Below are positions 26,716 through 39,059 of a stretch of DNA of 64,000 nt, in pieces (positions within the stretch are counted from its first letter, which is position 1; each line of letters opens with the position of its first letter). Below the pieces are notes generated by a model, which did no database searches, had not been told where the DNA came from, and saw nothing but the letters and a program-made list of their open reading frames with translations. The translations under genes were made by a program, and so were the position numbers. The stretch is from Ruminococcus sp. (GTDB lineage Bacteria > Bacillota > Clostridia > Oscillospirales > Ruminococcaceae): assembly GCA_021770655.1 (NCBI GenBank), contig JAETQO010000006.1:1-64000 (forward strand). Direction: 5' to 3'.

Positions 26716-28158
26716 TTACTTGTTATTTTGTGAAAGCAGATAATTTTTTACATTCCAGAGCTTTTGCGAAAGATCCACATAATAAGTATGCGGATTTTCA
26801 AATCTGGTTATCTCGTCCCAAAGCGTTTCTATCTCGCTCTGAGCATAGCTTACTGTCTCATCATAGGCAGGCTTGTGATATACGCACTTTCCGTCCTTGA
26901 ATATCTGCACCTGAAGTTCCCTCACCGTAAAGTCTTTTATCTCTTTTTTCTTCCATGTATACTGCGGATCAAAAAGAGTAAGCGGACGGCTCTCGTCTAT
27001 CTTTTCATCGTAAACGCAAAGCAGGTCTGCGACCGCCTTGCGGTTTTCCTTGTCGTAAATGCGATATATCTTCTTGAAATGCGGCGTAGTGATCTTCGCC
27101 ACATTTTCGGAAATTTTTATTTTGGGGATTATCTCTCCCTTTTCATTTTCCACTGCCGCAAGCTTATAAACTCCGCCGAACACCGGCTCGCTCTTGGCTG
27201 TTATAAGACGCTCGCCGACTCCGAAAAGATCCACCTTTGCACCCTGATATATCATATCCCTTATAAGATATTCGTCCAAAGCGTTTGACGCACAGATCTT
27301 GCAGTCCGGATAGCCTGCGTCGTCAAGCATTTTCCTTGCCTTTTTTGACAGATAAGTTATATCGCCCGAGTCGATCCTTATGCCCACAGGACGACAGCCT
27401 CTTGGTTTCAGTACCTCGTCAAAAGCTTTTATCGCATTAGGCACTCCGCTTTTCAGCACATTGTAGGTATCTACCAATAACACCGCTCCGTCGGGATAAC
27501 ACTCGCAGTAGATTTTGAAAGCCTCATACTCATCGTCAAACATCTGCACCCACGAATGAGCCATCGTTCCGGTTGCTTTGAATCCGTAAAGCTGATCCGT
27601 GATCGTACAGGCTGTTCCCGAACAGCCGCCGATACCCGCCGCTCTTGCGCCGAGTATCGCCGCATCAGCCCCGTGAGCTCGCCTTGAACCAAATTCGGAC
27701 ACCGCTCTTCCTTGAGCAGCCCTAACGATGCGGTTAGCCTTTGTTGCGATAAGCGTCTGATGATTTATGCAGAGCAAGAGGTAGGTTTCAACAAGCTGGG
27801 CCTCTATCGCAGGAGCTCTTACAGTTATTATCGGCTCGTTCGGGAAAACCACCGTACCCTCCGGCACAGCAAAAATATCTCCGGAAAAATGAAAGGTCTT
27901 AAGATAATCAAGAAAGCTTTTATCAAAAATGTTCTTTGAACGCAGAAACTCAATATCCTCATCATCGAAATGCAGATTTTCAATGTAGTCTATGACCTGT
28001 TCAAGACCACAGGCAATTGCAAAACCTCCTCCGTCGGGTATCTGCCTGAAAAACAGATCGAAATATGAAATTCTGTCCTTCATTCCGCTTACGAAATAAC
28101 CGTTTCCCATAGTCAACTCATAAAAGTCGCAAAGCATTGTGTAATTAAACTTATCCAT
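26716..28158 (-). CDS. pncB: Nicotinate phosphoribosyltransferase
   Basis: NAD salvage: joins nicotinate and PRPP to nicotinate mononucleotide with ATP. 480 residues. The N-terminus MLCDFYELTMGNGYF is characteristic; the central FGSRRAHGADAAILGARAA segment carries the phosphorylated His and phosphate-binding residues; IRIDSGDITYLSKKAR and FGVGERLITAKSEP complete the active site. SD AAGGAG lies 9 nt before ATG. Only 47 nt, mostly a hairpin, separate it from the phosphate transporter gene upstream. Confidence 0.95.
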   Translation of the reverse strand: MDKFNYTMLCDFYELTMGNGYFVSGMKDRISYFDLFFRQIPDGGGFAIACGLEQVIDYIENLHFDDEDIEFLRSKNIFDKSFLDYLKTFHFSGDIFAVPEGTVVFPNEPIITVRAPAIEAQLVETYLLLCINHQTLIATKANRIVRAAQGRAVSEFGSRRAHGADAAILGARAAGIGGCSGTACTITDQLYGFKATGTMAHSWVQMFDDEYEAFKIYCECYPDGAVLLVDTYNVLKSGVPNAIKAFDEVLKPRGCRPVGIRIDSGDITYLSKKARKMLDDAGYPDCKICASNALDEYLIRDMIYQGAKVDLFGVGERLITAKSEPVFGGVYKLAAVENEKGEIIPKIKISENVAKITTPHFKKIYRIYDKENRKAVADLLCVYDEKIDESRPLTLFDPQYTWKKKEIKDFTVRELQVQIFKDGKCVYHKPAYDETVSYAQSEIETLWDEITRFENPHTYYVDLSQKLWNVKNYLLSQNNK

Positions 28159-28175
28159 ATTCTTATCTCCTTATA

Positions 28176-28203
28176 AAAATGCAGGGAACAAAGTCCCCTG
28201 CAA
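28176..28203 (-). terminator. Terminator between the Na/Pi transporter and pncB
   Basis: GCAGGGGAC-ttt-GTTCCCTGC followed by ATTTTT. It lies inside a 47-nt gap, so pncB must use read-through or a promoter within the transporter gene. Confidence 0.75.
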
Positions 28204-28205
28204 AA

Positions 28206-29984
28206 TCACAGTGCATATCTTGCTGAATATTCAGCTATCTTTTCCTCATAATAATCCGGTCCGTTCTTGTGCAGTTTGTCAAGATATTCGTGCTTTTTAA
28301 GGCTGGTATACTGAGGCTGGTTAGCGATAAGATAAACCGCAATATTAGAGCAGTGGTCGGATATTCTTTCCACATTGGTGAGGATATCCAGGAAATTTAC
28401 TCCCACCTCAATATTGCAAAGTCCGTTCTTTGCACGGTCGATATGAACAGCCTTCAGCTCCTCCACAAGTCTGTCAACTACTTCCTCCAGAGGCTCAATT
28501 TGCGTAAGTACTTCCATGCTTCCTGTTTTCGTAGCCTCGATAGCCAGTCTGATTATCTCCTTGATAGCGTTGCAGACAACGTCAAGCTCATGCTTAGCCT
28601 GATCGGAAAATTCCGCTTCCGTTTCATAAAGCACATCGGCAGTTTCGTAAATATTAATAGTATAGTCGCCGATTCTTTCATACTCGGAGATAAGATGAAA
28701 AAGCGTCGTTACTGTTCTGGATTCGTCTTCGTTGAGCCCGCAGTCGTTAAGCTTTATAAGATAGGAGCCTACCCTGTCCTCTAGCCTGTCGATAAGCTCT
28801 TCCCTTTCCTTTATCTTATCGATCGCTTTCAGATCGTACTTATCAAAAAGCTCCCTTACAAAAACAAAATTCTTATGCGCCAGTACGCCCATCTGCACTA
28901 CAGCCTCTGTTGCCTGAGCGATTGCAACGTTTGGAGTAACAAGAAATCTGTCGTCGAGAAGATCCTCTTTTGTAAAGGAATCATCGTCATCGGTATTTTT
29001 CTTGTCTCTTATTGTGATCTCAGCAAGCTTTTCAAGAACGGTATAGAACGGCAAGAAGAAAATGGTTATAGCCACATTGAAAATCGTATGGAAATTTGCA
29101 ATACTTCCGGTATCGAAATTACTGTTCCAGAAAGACAGTCCTATGGTATATTGCAGGATATAAACCACAATAAGGAATACTATCGTACCTATAAGATTAA
29201 AGTAAAAATGTATCATTGCCGATCTTTTTGCATTTTTGGAAGCGCCGATGCTGGAAATAAGCGGAGTAGCGCAGGTTCCGATATTCGTACCCATAATTAT
29301 AGGGAACGCCGCCGCAAAGGTTATTGCGCCGGATGTGGAAAGCGCCTGCAAAATTCCGATAGAAGCTGCCGATGACTGGATTATCGCTGTAAAAATAGCG
29401 CCTACAAGCACACCCAAAACGGGATTTTTAAGTGCGGCAAAAATTTGCTCAAACTGAGGCATATCCGCCAGCGGAGCGATTTTCTCCTGCATTAAAATCA
29501 TTCCCGTAAAAAGTATTCCTATACCCATCATAATTTCGCCGACGGTTTTTGTCTTATTTTTCTTACCCGTCATAATAATTATAAGACCTATAACTATAAG
29601 TATTGAGGAAAAATTTGACGGCTTGCAAAGCTGTAACAGAAACGGTCCTCCGCTTTCGCCCTCAAGATTTGTAAGACGCAATATCTGCGTGGTCATAGTC
29701 GTGCCGATATTTGCGCCCATGATTATTCCTACTGCGCCTTTAAGCTTAAGCAGACCCGCATTTACAAGACCTACCACGATTACTGTAGTCGCGGAAGATG
29801 ACTGAACTGCCGCCGTCACCAATGCTCCGAAAAGTATTCCTGAAAATACGTTGCCGGTCATCTTTGCCAGCACCTTTTCCATAAGTCCTCCGGAAGCCTT
29901 TTCAAGTCCCGAACTCAGAATTGTCATTCCGTACAAGAACAGACCCAGACCGCCTGCCATCCCCACTAAATTAAATATGCTCAA
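28206..29984 (-). CDS. Na+/phosphate cotransporter with PhoU-like domain
   Basis: 592 residues. The N-terminal half is a Na/Pi cotransporter with the inverted repeat carrying AAVQSSSATTVIVVGL and AIIQSSAASIGILQAL, each near a GANIGT or GTNIGT loop; about eight membrane segments. The C-terminal 200 residues are a helical PhoU-like domain (ERIGDYTINIYETAD, ERISDHCSNIAVYLI). It imports phosphate with sodium. TTG start (29982-29984) with AAGGA upstream; a nearby ATG is out of frame. Confidence 0.92.
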   Translation of the reverse strand: MSIFNLVGMAGGLGLFLYGMTILSSGLEKASGGLMEKVLAKMTGNVFSGILFGALVTAAVQSSSATTVIVVGLVNAGLLKLKGAVGIIMGANIGTTMTTQILRLTNLEGESGGPFLLQLCKPSNFSSILIVIGLIIIMTGKKNKTKTVGEIMMGIGILFTGMILMQEKIAPLADMPQFEQIFAALKNPVLGVLVGAIFTAIIQSSAASIGILQALSTSGAITFAAAFPIIMGTNIGTCATPLISSIGASKNAKRSAMIHFYFNLIGTIVFLIVVYILQYTIGLSFWNSNFDTGSIANFHTIFNVAITIFFLPFYTVLEKLAEITIRDKKNTDDDDSFTKEDLLDDRFLVTPNVAIAQATEAVVQMGVLAHKNFVFVRELFDKYDLKAIDKIKEREELIDRLEDRVGSYLIKLNDCGLNEDESRTVTTLFHLISEYERIGDYTINIYETADVLYETEAEFSDQAKHELDVVCNAIKEIIRLAIEATKTGSMEVLTQIEPLEEVVDRLVEELKAVHIDRAKNGLCNIEVGVNFLDILTNVERISDHCSNIAVYLIANQPQYTSLKKHEYLDKLHKNGPDYYEEKIAEYSARYAL

Positions 29985-30097
29985 TATACTTCATTCCTTT
30001 TCTTTCATTCAAAACGCTGATACCGCAGCGTCTGTTACTATCCTTACCCAACGGCGTTACGCCGCAAAACAAAATACAGCTTCCCTATTGCCGTACA

Positions 30098-30140
30098 AAT
30101 AAAACAAGCCAAAGCCTCCATAAAATACTATGAGGCTTTG
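30098..30140 (-). terminator. Terminator of the ATP synthase operon
   Basis: CAAAGCCTC/GAGGCTTTG perfect 9-bp stem, with TTGTTTTATTTG on the minus strand, just after atpC. Confidence 0.75.
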
Positions 30141-30151
30141 ACTCTGAAAAC

Positions 30152-30553
30152 TTATTTTTTTCCGGCGACCACAAGTCTGTTCATTGCGCGCCGAAGTTTC
30201 TGCTCAGCCCTGTCGAACTCTTTCCGGCTGGCATTTTCCTTGAGCTTCTGCTCGGCCAAGGCCTTTGCTCTTTCGGCTCTCGCCACATCGATCTCGTCCG
30301 CCCATTCGATAGCGGAGGTCACCACCACAACTTCCTGCTGCGAAACCTTCATAAGTCCGCCCGAAATAGCCGCAGTCCTGAACTCGCCGTCAATCATGAT
30401 ACGGAAAGGAGAAGATACAATATTCGCCACATACGGTGAATGACCTGCAAGAATACCTACGTTTCCGGAGGTAGTTTTTGCAACAATCTGTTCTGTACTT
30501 CCGTCAAAAAAGGTTTTCTCCGGAGTAATGATTTTAAGATCAAAAGGTGTCAT
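30152..30553 (-). CDS. atpC: ATP synthase epsilon subunit
   Basis: 133 residues: N-terminal beta-sandwich (FDLKIITPEKTFFDGSTEQIV, GILAGHSPYVA) and a C-terminal helical hairpin (RAERAKALAEQKL). It couples rotation and can inhibit ATP hydrolysis. Last gene of the operon, 24 nt after atpD, followed by a terminator. Confidence 0.95.
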   Translation of the reverse strand: MTPFDLKIITPEKTFFDGSTEQIVAKTTSGNVGILAGHSPYVANIVSSPFRIMIDGEFRTAAISGGLMKVSQQEVVVVTSAIEWADEIDVARAERAKALAEQKLKENASRKEFDRAEQKLRRAMNRLVVAGKK

Positions 30554-30577
30554 AATATCTCTCCACTGTTACATAGA

Positions 30578-31984
<1,407 letters not shown>

Positions 31985-32011
31985 TTATTTACCACCTTTC
32001 AGTAAAAAGGA

Positions 32012-32875
32012 CTATTTATTTATAGAAGCCGAGCTGATCTCCGTCAGCTCCTGAGTGATCTGAGCCTGTCTTGCTCTGTTATAAAGAAGCGACAGATTAT
32101 CGATCATTTCACCCGCATTGTCCGACGCAGACTCCATAGCGGTTCTTCTGGCCGCCTGTTCCGAGGCGTAGGAATCAACGATAGCTGAATATATCATTCC
32201 GCTGATATACTGAGGTATCATTCCATCAAAAACCTCTTCCGGAGACGGGTCGTAAATTGTGGCGGGATGCTTTCTTCCTCCAAGGTTTTCAAGGTTTTCC
32301 ACCGGCAGTATCTGAAGCTCGCACGGCTCCTGAGTCAGCGCCGAAACGAATGTGGTATACACGAGATCCACCTTGTCGAAATCCCTGTTCCTGAATCTTG
32401 TTATAATATCCTCCGCAATATCCATTACCTGATCGGAGGTAAGTCCCTCCGCTATCTGCGGATATTTATCGGTTAGGTTATAATCTCTCTTTTCAAAATA
32501 CTCCACTGCTTTTTTGCCGATAGCCATTACCCTCAGCTCTCCTCCTGAGGCAAGAATAGCGTCCGCCTTTGCCTGTGCGGTTTTAAGAACATTGGAGTTG
32601 AACCCGCCTGCAAGACCTCTGTCACCGGCAACGACTATAAGCAGAGTGGAATTAAGAAATTTCTTCTTTGTAAAAACGGACGTAAAAGCATAGTCGCAGG
32701 AAATATCGCACATAGTTTTAAAAAGCGTCTCAAAAAACGGCTGAACAGCCACAGCCCTTTCTTTTGCTCTTCTGAGCTTTGAAGCGGCTACAAGCTGCAT
32801 TGCCTTTGTTATCTGCATAGTGCTTTCAACGCTTTTTATACGCCTTTTGACGTCCTTCATATTAGCTGTTGCCAT
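32012..32875 (-). CDS. atpG: ATP synthase gamma subunit
   Basis: Central stalk subunit, 287 residues. Typical N-terminal coiled helix (MKDVKRRIKSVESTMQITKAMQLVAASKLRRA) and C-terminal helix with ESASDNAGEMIDNLSLLYNRARQAQITQELTEI family features; VVAGDRGLAGGFN lies between. Canonical operon position between atpA and atpD. Confidence 0.97.
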   Translation of the reverse strand: MATANMKDVKRRIKSVESTMQITKAMQLVAASKLRRAKERAVAVQPFFETLFKTMCDISCDYAFTSVFTKKKFLNSTLLIVVAGDRGLAGGFNSNVLKTAQAKADAILASGGELRVMAIGKKAVEYFEKRDYNLTDKYPQIAEGLTSDQVMDIAEDIITRFRNRDFDKVDLVYTTFVSALTQEPCELQILPVENLENLGGRKHPATIYDPSPEEVFDGMIPQYISGMIYSAIVDSYASEQAARRTAMESASDNAGEMIDNLSLLYNRARQAQITQELTEISSASINK

Positions 32876-32889
32876 AGCCCTAGCGCTCC

Positions 32890-34425
<1,536 letters not shown>

Positions 34426-34461
34426 TTAGTTTTCGGCTCCCGCCGACCGCAGAGCAGCGCC

Positions 34462-35010
34462 CTACGCAATTACACTGTCGATCTGAGATCTGATCTGATC
34501 GAGCTTGGTCCTAACGCTCGAATCGATCTCAGTATTTGAATACCTAAGCACGATTCCGCCCAGCAGTGATTCGTCAAGCTTTTCAATAAGAACGATTTTA
34601 TTTCCCGAAACACGCTCCAGCTTTTCCGCAAGCTTTATGCGAAGTCTGTCGCTCAGCGGTTTCGCCGTAATTGCAGTGACTTCGAGAATATTATTCCGCT
34701 CATTATACATTTCCTTGAAACGACCATATATCCGTGGAAGAAATCTTATCCTGCCCTTTTCGCTTACAAGACAAAGGAAATCAAGCGTAAGGGCGCTTAT
34801 CTTATCCGCAAAAACGCCGTCAAGGGCTTTCGCCTTATCCTCCGCCGAAACCAGCGGCGAAGCCAGCAGTTCCACAAATTCTTTCTGATCCTCGGAAAAA
34901 AGTATATCATTTATTTCCGTAAGTTCAGAAAAGACCGTATCCATAACGCCCTCTTCTTCACAAAGCTGAAAAAGAGCCGTGCCGTATACATTTTCAACGC
35001 TGTCAGCCAT
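34462..35010 (-). CDS. atpH: ATP synthase delta subunit
   Basis: Peripheral stalk connector (OSCP-like), 182 residues, with the N-terminal helical bundle (YGTALFQLCEEEGVMD) and C-terminal LLGGIVLRYSNTEIDSSVRTKLDQI motif. Its ATG overlaps the atpF stop (TAATG), showing translational coupling. Confidence 0.95.
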   Translation of the reverse strand: MADSVENVYGTALFQLCEEEGVMDTVFSELTEINDILFSEDQKEFVELLASPLVSAEDKAKALDGVFADKISALTLDFLCLVSEKGRIRFLPRIYGRFKEMYNERNNILEVTAITAKPLSDRLRIKLAEKLERVSGNKIVLIEKLDESLLGGIVLRYSNTEIDSSVRTKLDQIRSQIDSVIA

Positions 35011-35525
35011 TACATTTCACCCACATTGTCAATGAACTTTTCGATCAGCCTTTCGTTATCATCACTGGTCATATCCTTTTCAACAACTGCCGCAGCCGCG
35101 GAAAAAGCAATGTCCGTGATCTCGTCCTTGATCTGATTAACAGTAATTTTCTTTTCTCTTTCGATCTCTCTCGAAGCGTTTTCCACAAGGCCCTTTGCCT
35201 CTGCACGAGCCTCGCCGATGATCTCGTCGGATCTTTGCTGAGCCTTTTTGGTCGCCGTCTGAATGATCTGCGCCGACTCCTCCTTAGCGCCGCTGAGCCT
35301 GCTGTCATACTCGGCCTCAAGCTTCATAGCATTTTCTTTTGCCTCGTCCGCCTGCTTATAGGTTTCGGCAACCTCGTTTTGTCTGTCCTCTATGACCTTA
35401 TTGACCTTATCGAACAGAAAGTGCTTCAGAACGAGAAAAAGTATCAGCGTATTAAGCAGGGTGGCTATTATTGTAGTGGTGTTAACGGAAAGAAAAGCCG
35501 TTACATCTCCTGCGGCTAATACCAT
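35010..35525 (-). CDS. atpF: ATP synthase b subunit
   Basis: Stator stalk: one N-terminal membrane helix (IIATLLNTLILFLVLKHFLF) followed by a long charged amphipathic helix (KVIEDRQNEVAETYKQADEAKENAMKLE). 171 residues, family-typical. Overlaps atpH by one base. Confidence 0.95.
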   Translation of the reverse strand: MVLAAGDVTAFLSVNTTTIIATLLNTLILFLVLKHFLFDKVNKVIEDRQNEVAETYKQADEAKENAMKLEAEYDSRLSGAKEESAQIIQTATKKAQQRSDEIIGEARAEAKGLVENASREIEREKKITVNQIKDEITDIAFSAAAAVVEKDMTSDDNERLIEKFIDNVGEM

Positions 35526-35636
35526 TTATCTGACCTCCCATCTCCGCGAAGCGCGGAGTCAAATTTTATACCGATCTCCGATCCTGCAAAAGCAGAGCCT
35601 CACCGCCTTTATTCAGACGGCTTATGAAAATCAATA

Positions 35637-35912
<276 letters not shown>

Positions 35913-35957
35913 TCAATTATATTTTCAAGCCTCAGAAGAGGCGCTTTTTACATTTTA

Positions 35958-36695
35958 TCAGTCGTCAGTCTCTGCGGCCGAACCTACATAGACCATTGTA
36001 AGCATAGAGAAGATGTACGCTTGTATGCAGCCGGAAAACAGATCGAAATATACCGACAGCACGGCAGGTATACCGACCTGGAATACGCTGAATCCAAAAG
36101 AACCCATCTCGAAGCTGAGACCCAACGCGCTTGACAGCGACCCGAGAGCGCCGTAAAGCAGGCCTGTTATTACCATACCGCCCGCAACGTTACCGAAAAG
36201 ACGGAATGCCATAGACGCAGGCGTAGCAATCTCGCTGATGATATTCAGCGGGAAGATAAAAGCCACAGGCTTAGCAAAGCTCTTGAAATAACCGGGAACG
36301 CCGTTCGCCCTGATCTTATGATAAGTTATAAGGATAAAGGTCATTACCGCCCAGGTCGCCGTCACGTTTATATCCGCCGTCATGGAACGCAGACCTATCA
36401 GACTGATAAGCGCGCCCAGCACAGCGTAAACAAGAAGCGTTGCGATATAAGGAGCATATCTTATCAAATTAGGCCCCATTGTTTCCTTTACCATGCCGTT
36501 TACAAATTTAACGAACATTTCCGCAACAACCTGCCGCTTTTTCTCCGGGACTTTTTTCATTCCGTGAGTCAGCCACAAACACAATATAAGCACAGCAACA
36601 ATAATGAGCCAGCCCATTACCACGGTCTCGGTAAATTGCAGACCGCCGATTTCAAATACGACCTTAGGGCCGTTTCCAATATCGTTCATCAGCAT
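35958..36695 (-). CDS. atpB: ATP synthase a subunit
   Basis: Membrane stator subunit, 245 residues, five or six hydrophobic segments. The essential Arg is in ATPASMAFRLFGNVAGG. It forms the ion half-channels against the c-ring. Its start overlaps the atpI stop by 7 nt. Confidence 0.96.
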   Translation of the reverse strand: MLMNDIGNGPKVVFEIGGLQFTETVVMGWLIIVAVLILCLWLTHGMKKVPEKKRQVVAEMFVKFVNGMVKETMGPNLIRYAPYIATLLVYAVLGALISLIGLRSMTADINVTATWAVMTFILITYHKIRANGVPGYFKSFAKPVAFIFPLNIISEIATPASMAFRLFGNVAGGMVITGLLYGALGSLSSALGLSFEMGSFGFSVFQVGIPAVLSVYFDLFSGCIQAYIFSMLTMVYVGSAAETDD

Positions 36696-37075
36696 TTATC
36701 CTTTCTTTCGCAAAACTGCATCAAGCTCAGCGCTATCCTCGGAAAGAACTGAGGAACAAGCACACAAACACCGCTAACCGCTCCGGTAAGCATTGCTGCG
36801 GCGCACAGTGCAAAAAGCCCCGCATACCGCAAAATATAACAGACAAGCATAGATTTTTTTGCTTTTTTCTCATCAAGCTCCACAGCTTTCTCACAGGTTC
36901 TCCCCAGATAACTCATGCACAGGCACATATAGCCGTACCCGATCATAAAGCCCAGAAGGTTTCCGAGCCGGAAACCCCATATGAGAGTAACGCACCACGC
37001 CGCGGCAGTCATAACTGCACTACGGGAATATATTTTACGAAGAAGCCGCTGGATTTCGGATTTCTCGGTTTTCAT
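36689..37075 (-). CDS. atpI: ATP synthase I-like subunit
   Basis: 128 residues with four hydrophobic segments, first in the atp operon, 7-nt overlap with atpB. AtpI-type proteins help assemble the c-ring or handle ions; they diverge strongly and this call rests mainly on position, length and topology. SD GGAG lies 8-9 nt before the ATG. Confidence 0.75.
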   Translation of the reverse strand: MKTEKSEIQRLLRKIYSRSAVMTAAAWCVTLIWGFRLGNLLGFMIGYGYMCLCMSYLGRTCEKAVELDEKKAKKSMLVCYILRYAGLFALCAAAMLTGAVSGVCVLVPQFFPRIALSLMQFCERKDKC

Positions 37076-37131
37076 CAGACCGCTCCATTCCGACTGTTAT
37101 TAACCATTGATCATTTAATATCACATAAGAC

Positions 37132-37160
37132 ATTATAGCACACCCCTCCGAATTTTTAAA
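37132..37160 (-). promoter_or_regulatory. Promoter of the atp operon
   Basis: TTTAAA, 17 nt, TATAAT on the minus strand, about 50 nt upstream of the atpI start. Confidence 0.65.
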
Positions 37161-37337
37161 GTGCCACGCCTCACATTAAATACTTTTTTTACATTGAGTT
37201 TACAATTTATTAACCAAAATCAGCAACAATTGTTAAACATAAAAAGCAGCGTAATAATTTATCAATAATCAATTGTTGATTTTAGGCATTTATATGTTTT
37301 TTCAAAAAACCTACCGGCATTGCGGGGCTTTCAAAGA

Positions 37338-37437
37338 GTAAAAGAGACTACCGCATACATCGAAACCGCAGCTTCGGCAGACGAAATCCGTCCGCCCGTT
37401 TCAGTGCGGTATCCTGTAATGCAGCAGCCTCTTTTAC
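37338..37437. repeat. 100-nt nested palindromic element
   Basis: Outer arms GTAAAAGAG/CTCTTTTAC (37338-37346, 37429-37437), then TACCGCA/TGCGGTA, GAAAC/GTTTC and an inner GGC-GACG/CGTC-GCC hairpin all nest in one fold. The first 19 nt of each strand agree at 15 positions, so the ends form an imperfect terminal inverted repeat. It lies in the gap between the atpI promoter and the 37454 lipoprotein gene. It may be a small non-autonomous element or a structured RNA; no second copy is in this window. Confidence 0.6.
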
Positions 37438-37453
37438 GGCTATGTGTCATTTA

Positions 37454-37738
37454 TTATCTGAGAATATCGTCCACAACGTCCTCAGCGGTGCTTACGGTAT
37501 CTCCGATAATTTCCGCTCCGCCGCTAACCGTATCCTTAACGCCGTCTTCAACTCTGCTGATAAGAGTATCACTGTCGTCTCTGTGTTTTTCGCTCGTAAC
37601 AGACGAAGCCTTGGTGGTCGTTGTCTTGGTAGTTGCTGCGTTGTCGTTTCCGCTGGAATTGTCGTTGTTTCTCGAACAGCCAGCAAATATTGTACCGCAG
37701 GCAGCGATACACATGATCATAGCAATTAACTTTTTCAT
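37454..37738 (-). CDS. Small lipoprotein of unknown function
   Basis: 94 residues from ATG 37738 (AAAGGA SD at about 9 nt; the ORF track start lacks one). The signal peptide MKKLIAMIMCIAACGTIFAGC ends in a lipobox with acylated Cys21. The mature part is a Ser/Asn/Thr-rich linker followed by a short acidic amphipathic segment (SRVEDGVKDTVSGGAEIIGDTV) with a repeating VxDxV pattern. Anchored outside the membrane; function unknown. Confidence 0.75.
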   Translation of the reverse strand: MKKLIAMIMCIAACGTIFAGCSRNNDNSSGNDNAATTKTTTTKASSVTSEKHRDDSDTLISRVEDGVKDTVSGGAEIIGDTVSTAEDVVDDILR

Positions 37739-37854
37739 AGCTTTATATCCTTTCGGTTTAAAATTTGCCAACTCGGTTGACTAAAGCTATTATTTCACCT
37801 GCTTGCCGTAATATTCATAATTTTTTACACATAATCGCTCTAAAACGCATAAAA

Positions 37855-37887
37855 AGCAAAAAACAGCCGTGCAAAGCACACGGCTGT
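37855..37887 (-). terminator. Terminator after the 37902 gene
   Basis: ACAGCCGTG/CACGGCTGT perfect 9-bp stem followed by TTTTTTG on the minus strand. Confidence 0.85.
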
Positions 37888-37901
37888 CGAAAAAATTCAA
37901 T

Positions 37902-38879
37902 TTAATAGAACCTGTTCTTTCTCTTTTTGATGAAGATGAAAACAACTGCCGCAAGACCAACGACTACTACGGCTACAACTATTATTATCGCAACGTTCGG
38001 ACCGGAATTGCTTTCCGCCGAAGAAGAATCTGAGCTTAGTCCGTTAGATCTGGGAGCGACCGTCAGACCCTGAACGATCTCCTGAGCCTTGGCATTCTCA
38101 TTATATCCGTCAATGTTTGCAACCTGCATATCGACGCCGCCCTCCTGTTCCGGAGTGCTGATAACAATATTGTCGATATAAAGTACATCTGTCTTTTCCA
38201 TTTTCTTAATAACCGGTACTTCAAAAACGAATTTAGTCGCGCCGCATTTATCCGGAACAGAAATTATTGCATTAGCGTACTGAGTAACGTTATTGCTGTC
38301 AGTGGTATTGATCTTCAGCTGAACGGCCGTGCTTGTAACCTTTTCATAATCATCGGTACAAGGAAAAGCAAATACGGAATCACCCATAAGTTTGCCCTCG
38401 GCCTCTTGATTTATACGGTACTTAAAAGTTATCATACATCCGTCAAAGCAGTTAAGTCCGAAATCTCCCGGATGAAGCTCGACGCCCATTGTAAGATACT
38501 CGGCATCCTCATCATCAGAATTAGGATAAACCAGATTTCCGTCCGAATCTCTGATAAGAGATGAATATGTACACATATCATCAATATCCTTTGACTGAGA
38601 AGCCGTAATTTTCAGAGTAGCGCCCTGATAAGCATAGGTTTTTTCCTGTGCGACCTGCAAATCAAGCAGCGAACCGTCCGGAGTAATATAGACATGATTT
38701 TTCCACTCCGTCATATCAAAGGACATAGACGGTGCGGACGTATCGGTAGTAAGCATGCTTCTGTCCGCATAAAAATCCGGAACAGACTCTTCCTCCTCGT
38801 CTGCGGATACAGAAAACACGGTGCATGCGCCAAGCATCATAACTGCAGAAACTATGCTCAGCAATCTTTTTAATCTCAT
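37902..38879 (-). CDS. Unknown surface protein with C-terminal membrane anchor
   Basis: 325 residues. A signal peptide (LLSIVSAVMMLGACTVFSVSADE) leads to an acidic extracellular domain of about 230 residues with predicted beta-strand character and paired Cys (MCTYSS, LNCFDGCM). A Ser-rich linker, one helix (VAIIIVVAVVVVGLAAVVFIFI) and a basic tail KKRKNRFY follow, so it is anchored at both synthesis and C-terminus like a type I membrane protein. The middle domain resembles a carbohydrate-binding beta-sandwich in layout, but I cannot name it. SD GGAGG, own promoter and terminator. Confidence 0.75.
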   Translation of the reverse strand: MRLKRLLSIVSAVMMLGACTVFSVSADEEEESVPDFYADRSMLTTDTSAPSMSFDMTEWKNHVYITPDGSLLDLQVAQEKTYAYQGATLKITASQSKDIDDMCTYSSLIRDSDGNLVYPNSDDEDAEYLTMGVELHPGDFGLNCFDGCMITFKYRINQEAEGKLMGDSVFAFPCTDDYEKVTSTAVQLKINTTDSNNVTQYANAIISVPDKCGATKFVFEVPVIKKMEKTDVLYIDNIVISTPEQEGGVDMQVANIDGYNENAKAQEIVQGLTVAPRSNGLSSDSSSAESNSGPNVAIIIVVAVVVVGLAAVVFIFIKKRKNRFY

Positions 38880-38918
38880 TAATGATTTCCTCCCAACACA
38901 TGAAGTATACTATTAATT

Positions 38919-38947
38919 AGTTTACACCTTTTTCACAAAAATGTCAA
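38919..38947 (-). promoter_or_regulatory. Promoter of the 37902 gene
   Basis: TTGACA, 17 nt, TAAACT on the minus strand. Confidence 0.7.
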
Positions 38948-39020
38948 GTGTAATCCTTACCAATTGAGCATTGTAACTAAATTGTAATTAAAAATCAATA
39001 TTTTGCGACGAATTACGCAA

Positions 39021-39049
39021 CGCCCGACTCATATCATATTCGTCGGGCG
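39021..39049 (-). terminator. Hairpin after the 39060 gene
   Basis: Perfect CGCCCGAC/GTCGGGCG stem 11 nt past the stop codon; the T-run is poor, so termination strength is uncertain. Confidence 0.5.
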
Positions 39050-39059
39050 CAGAACAGCC

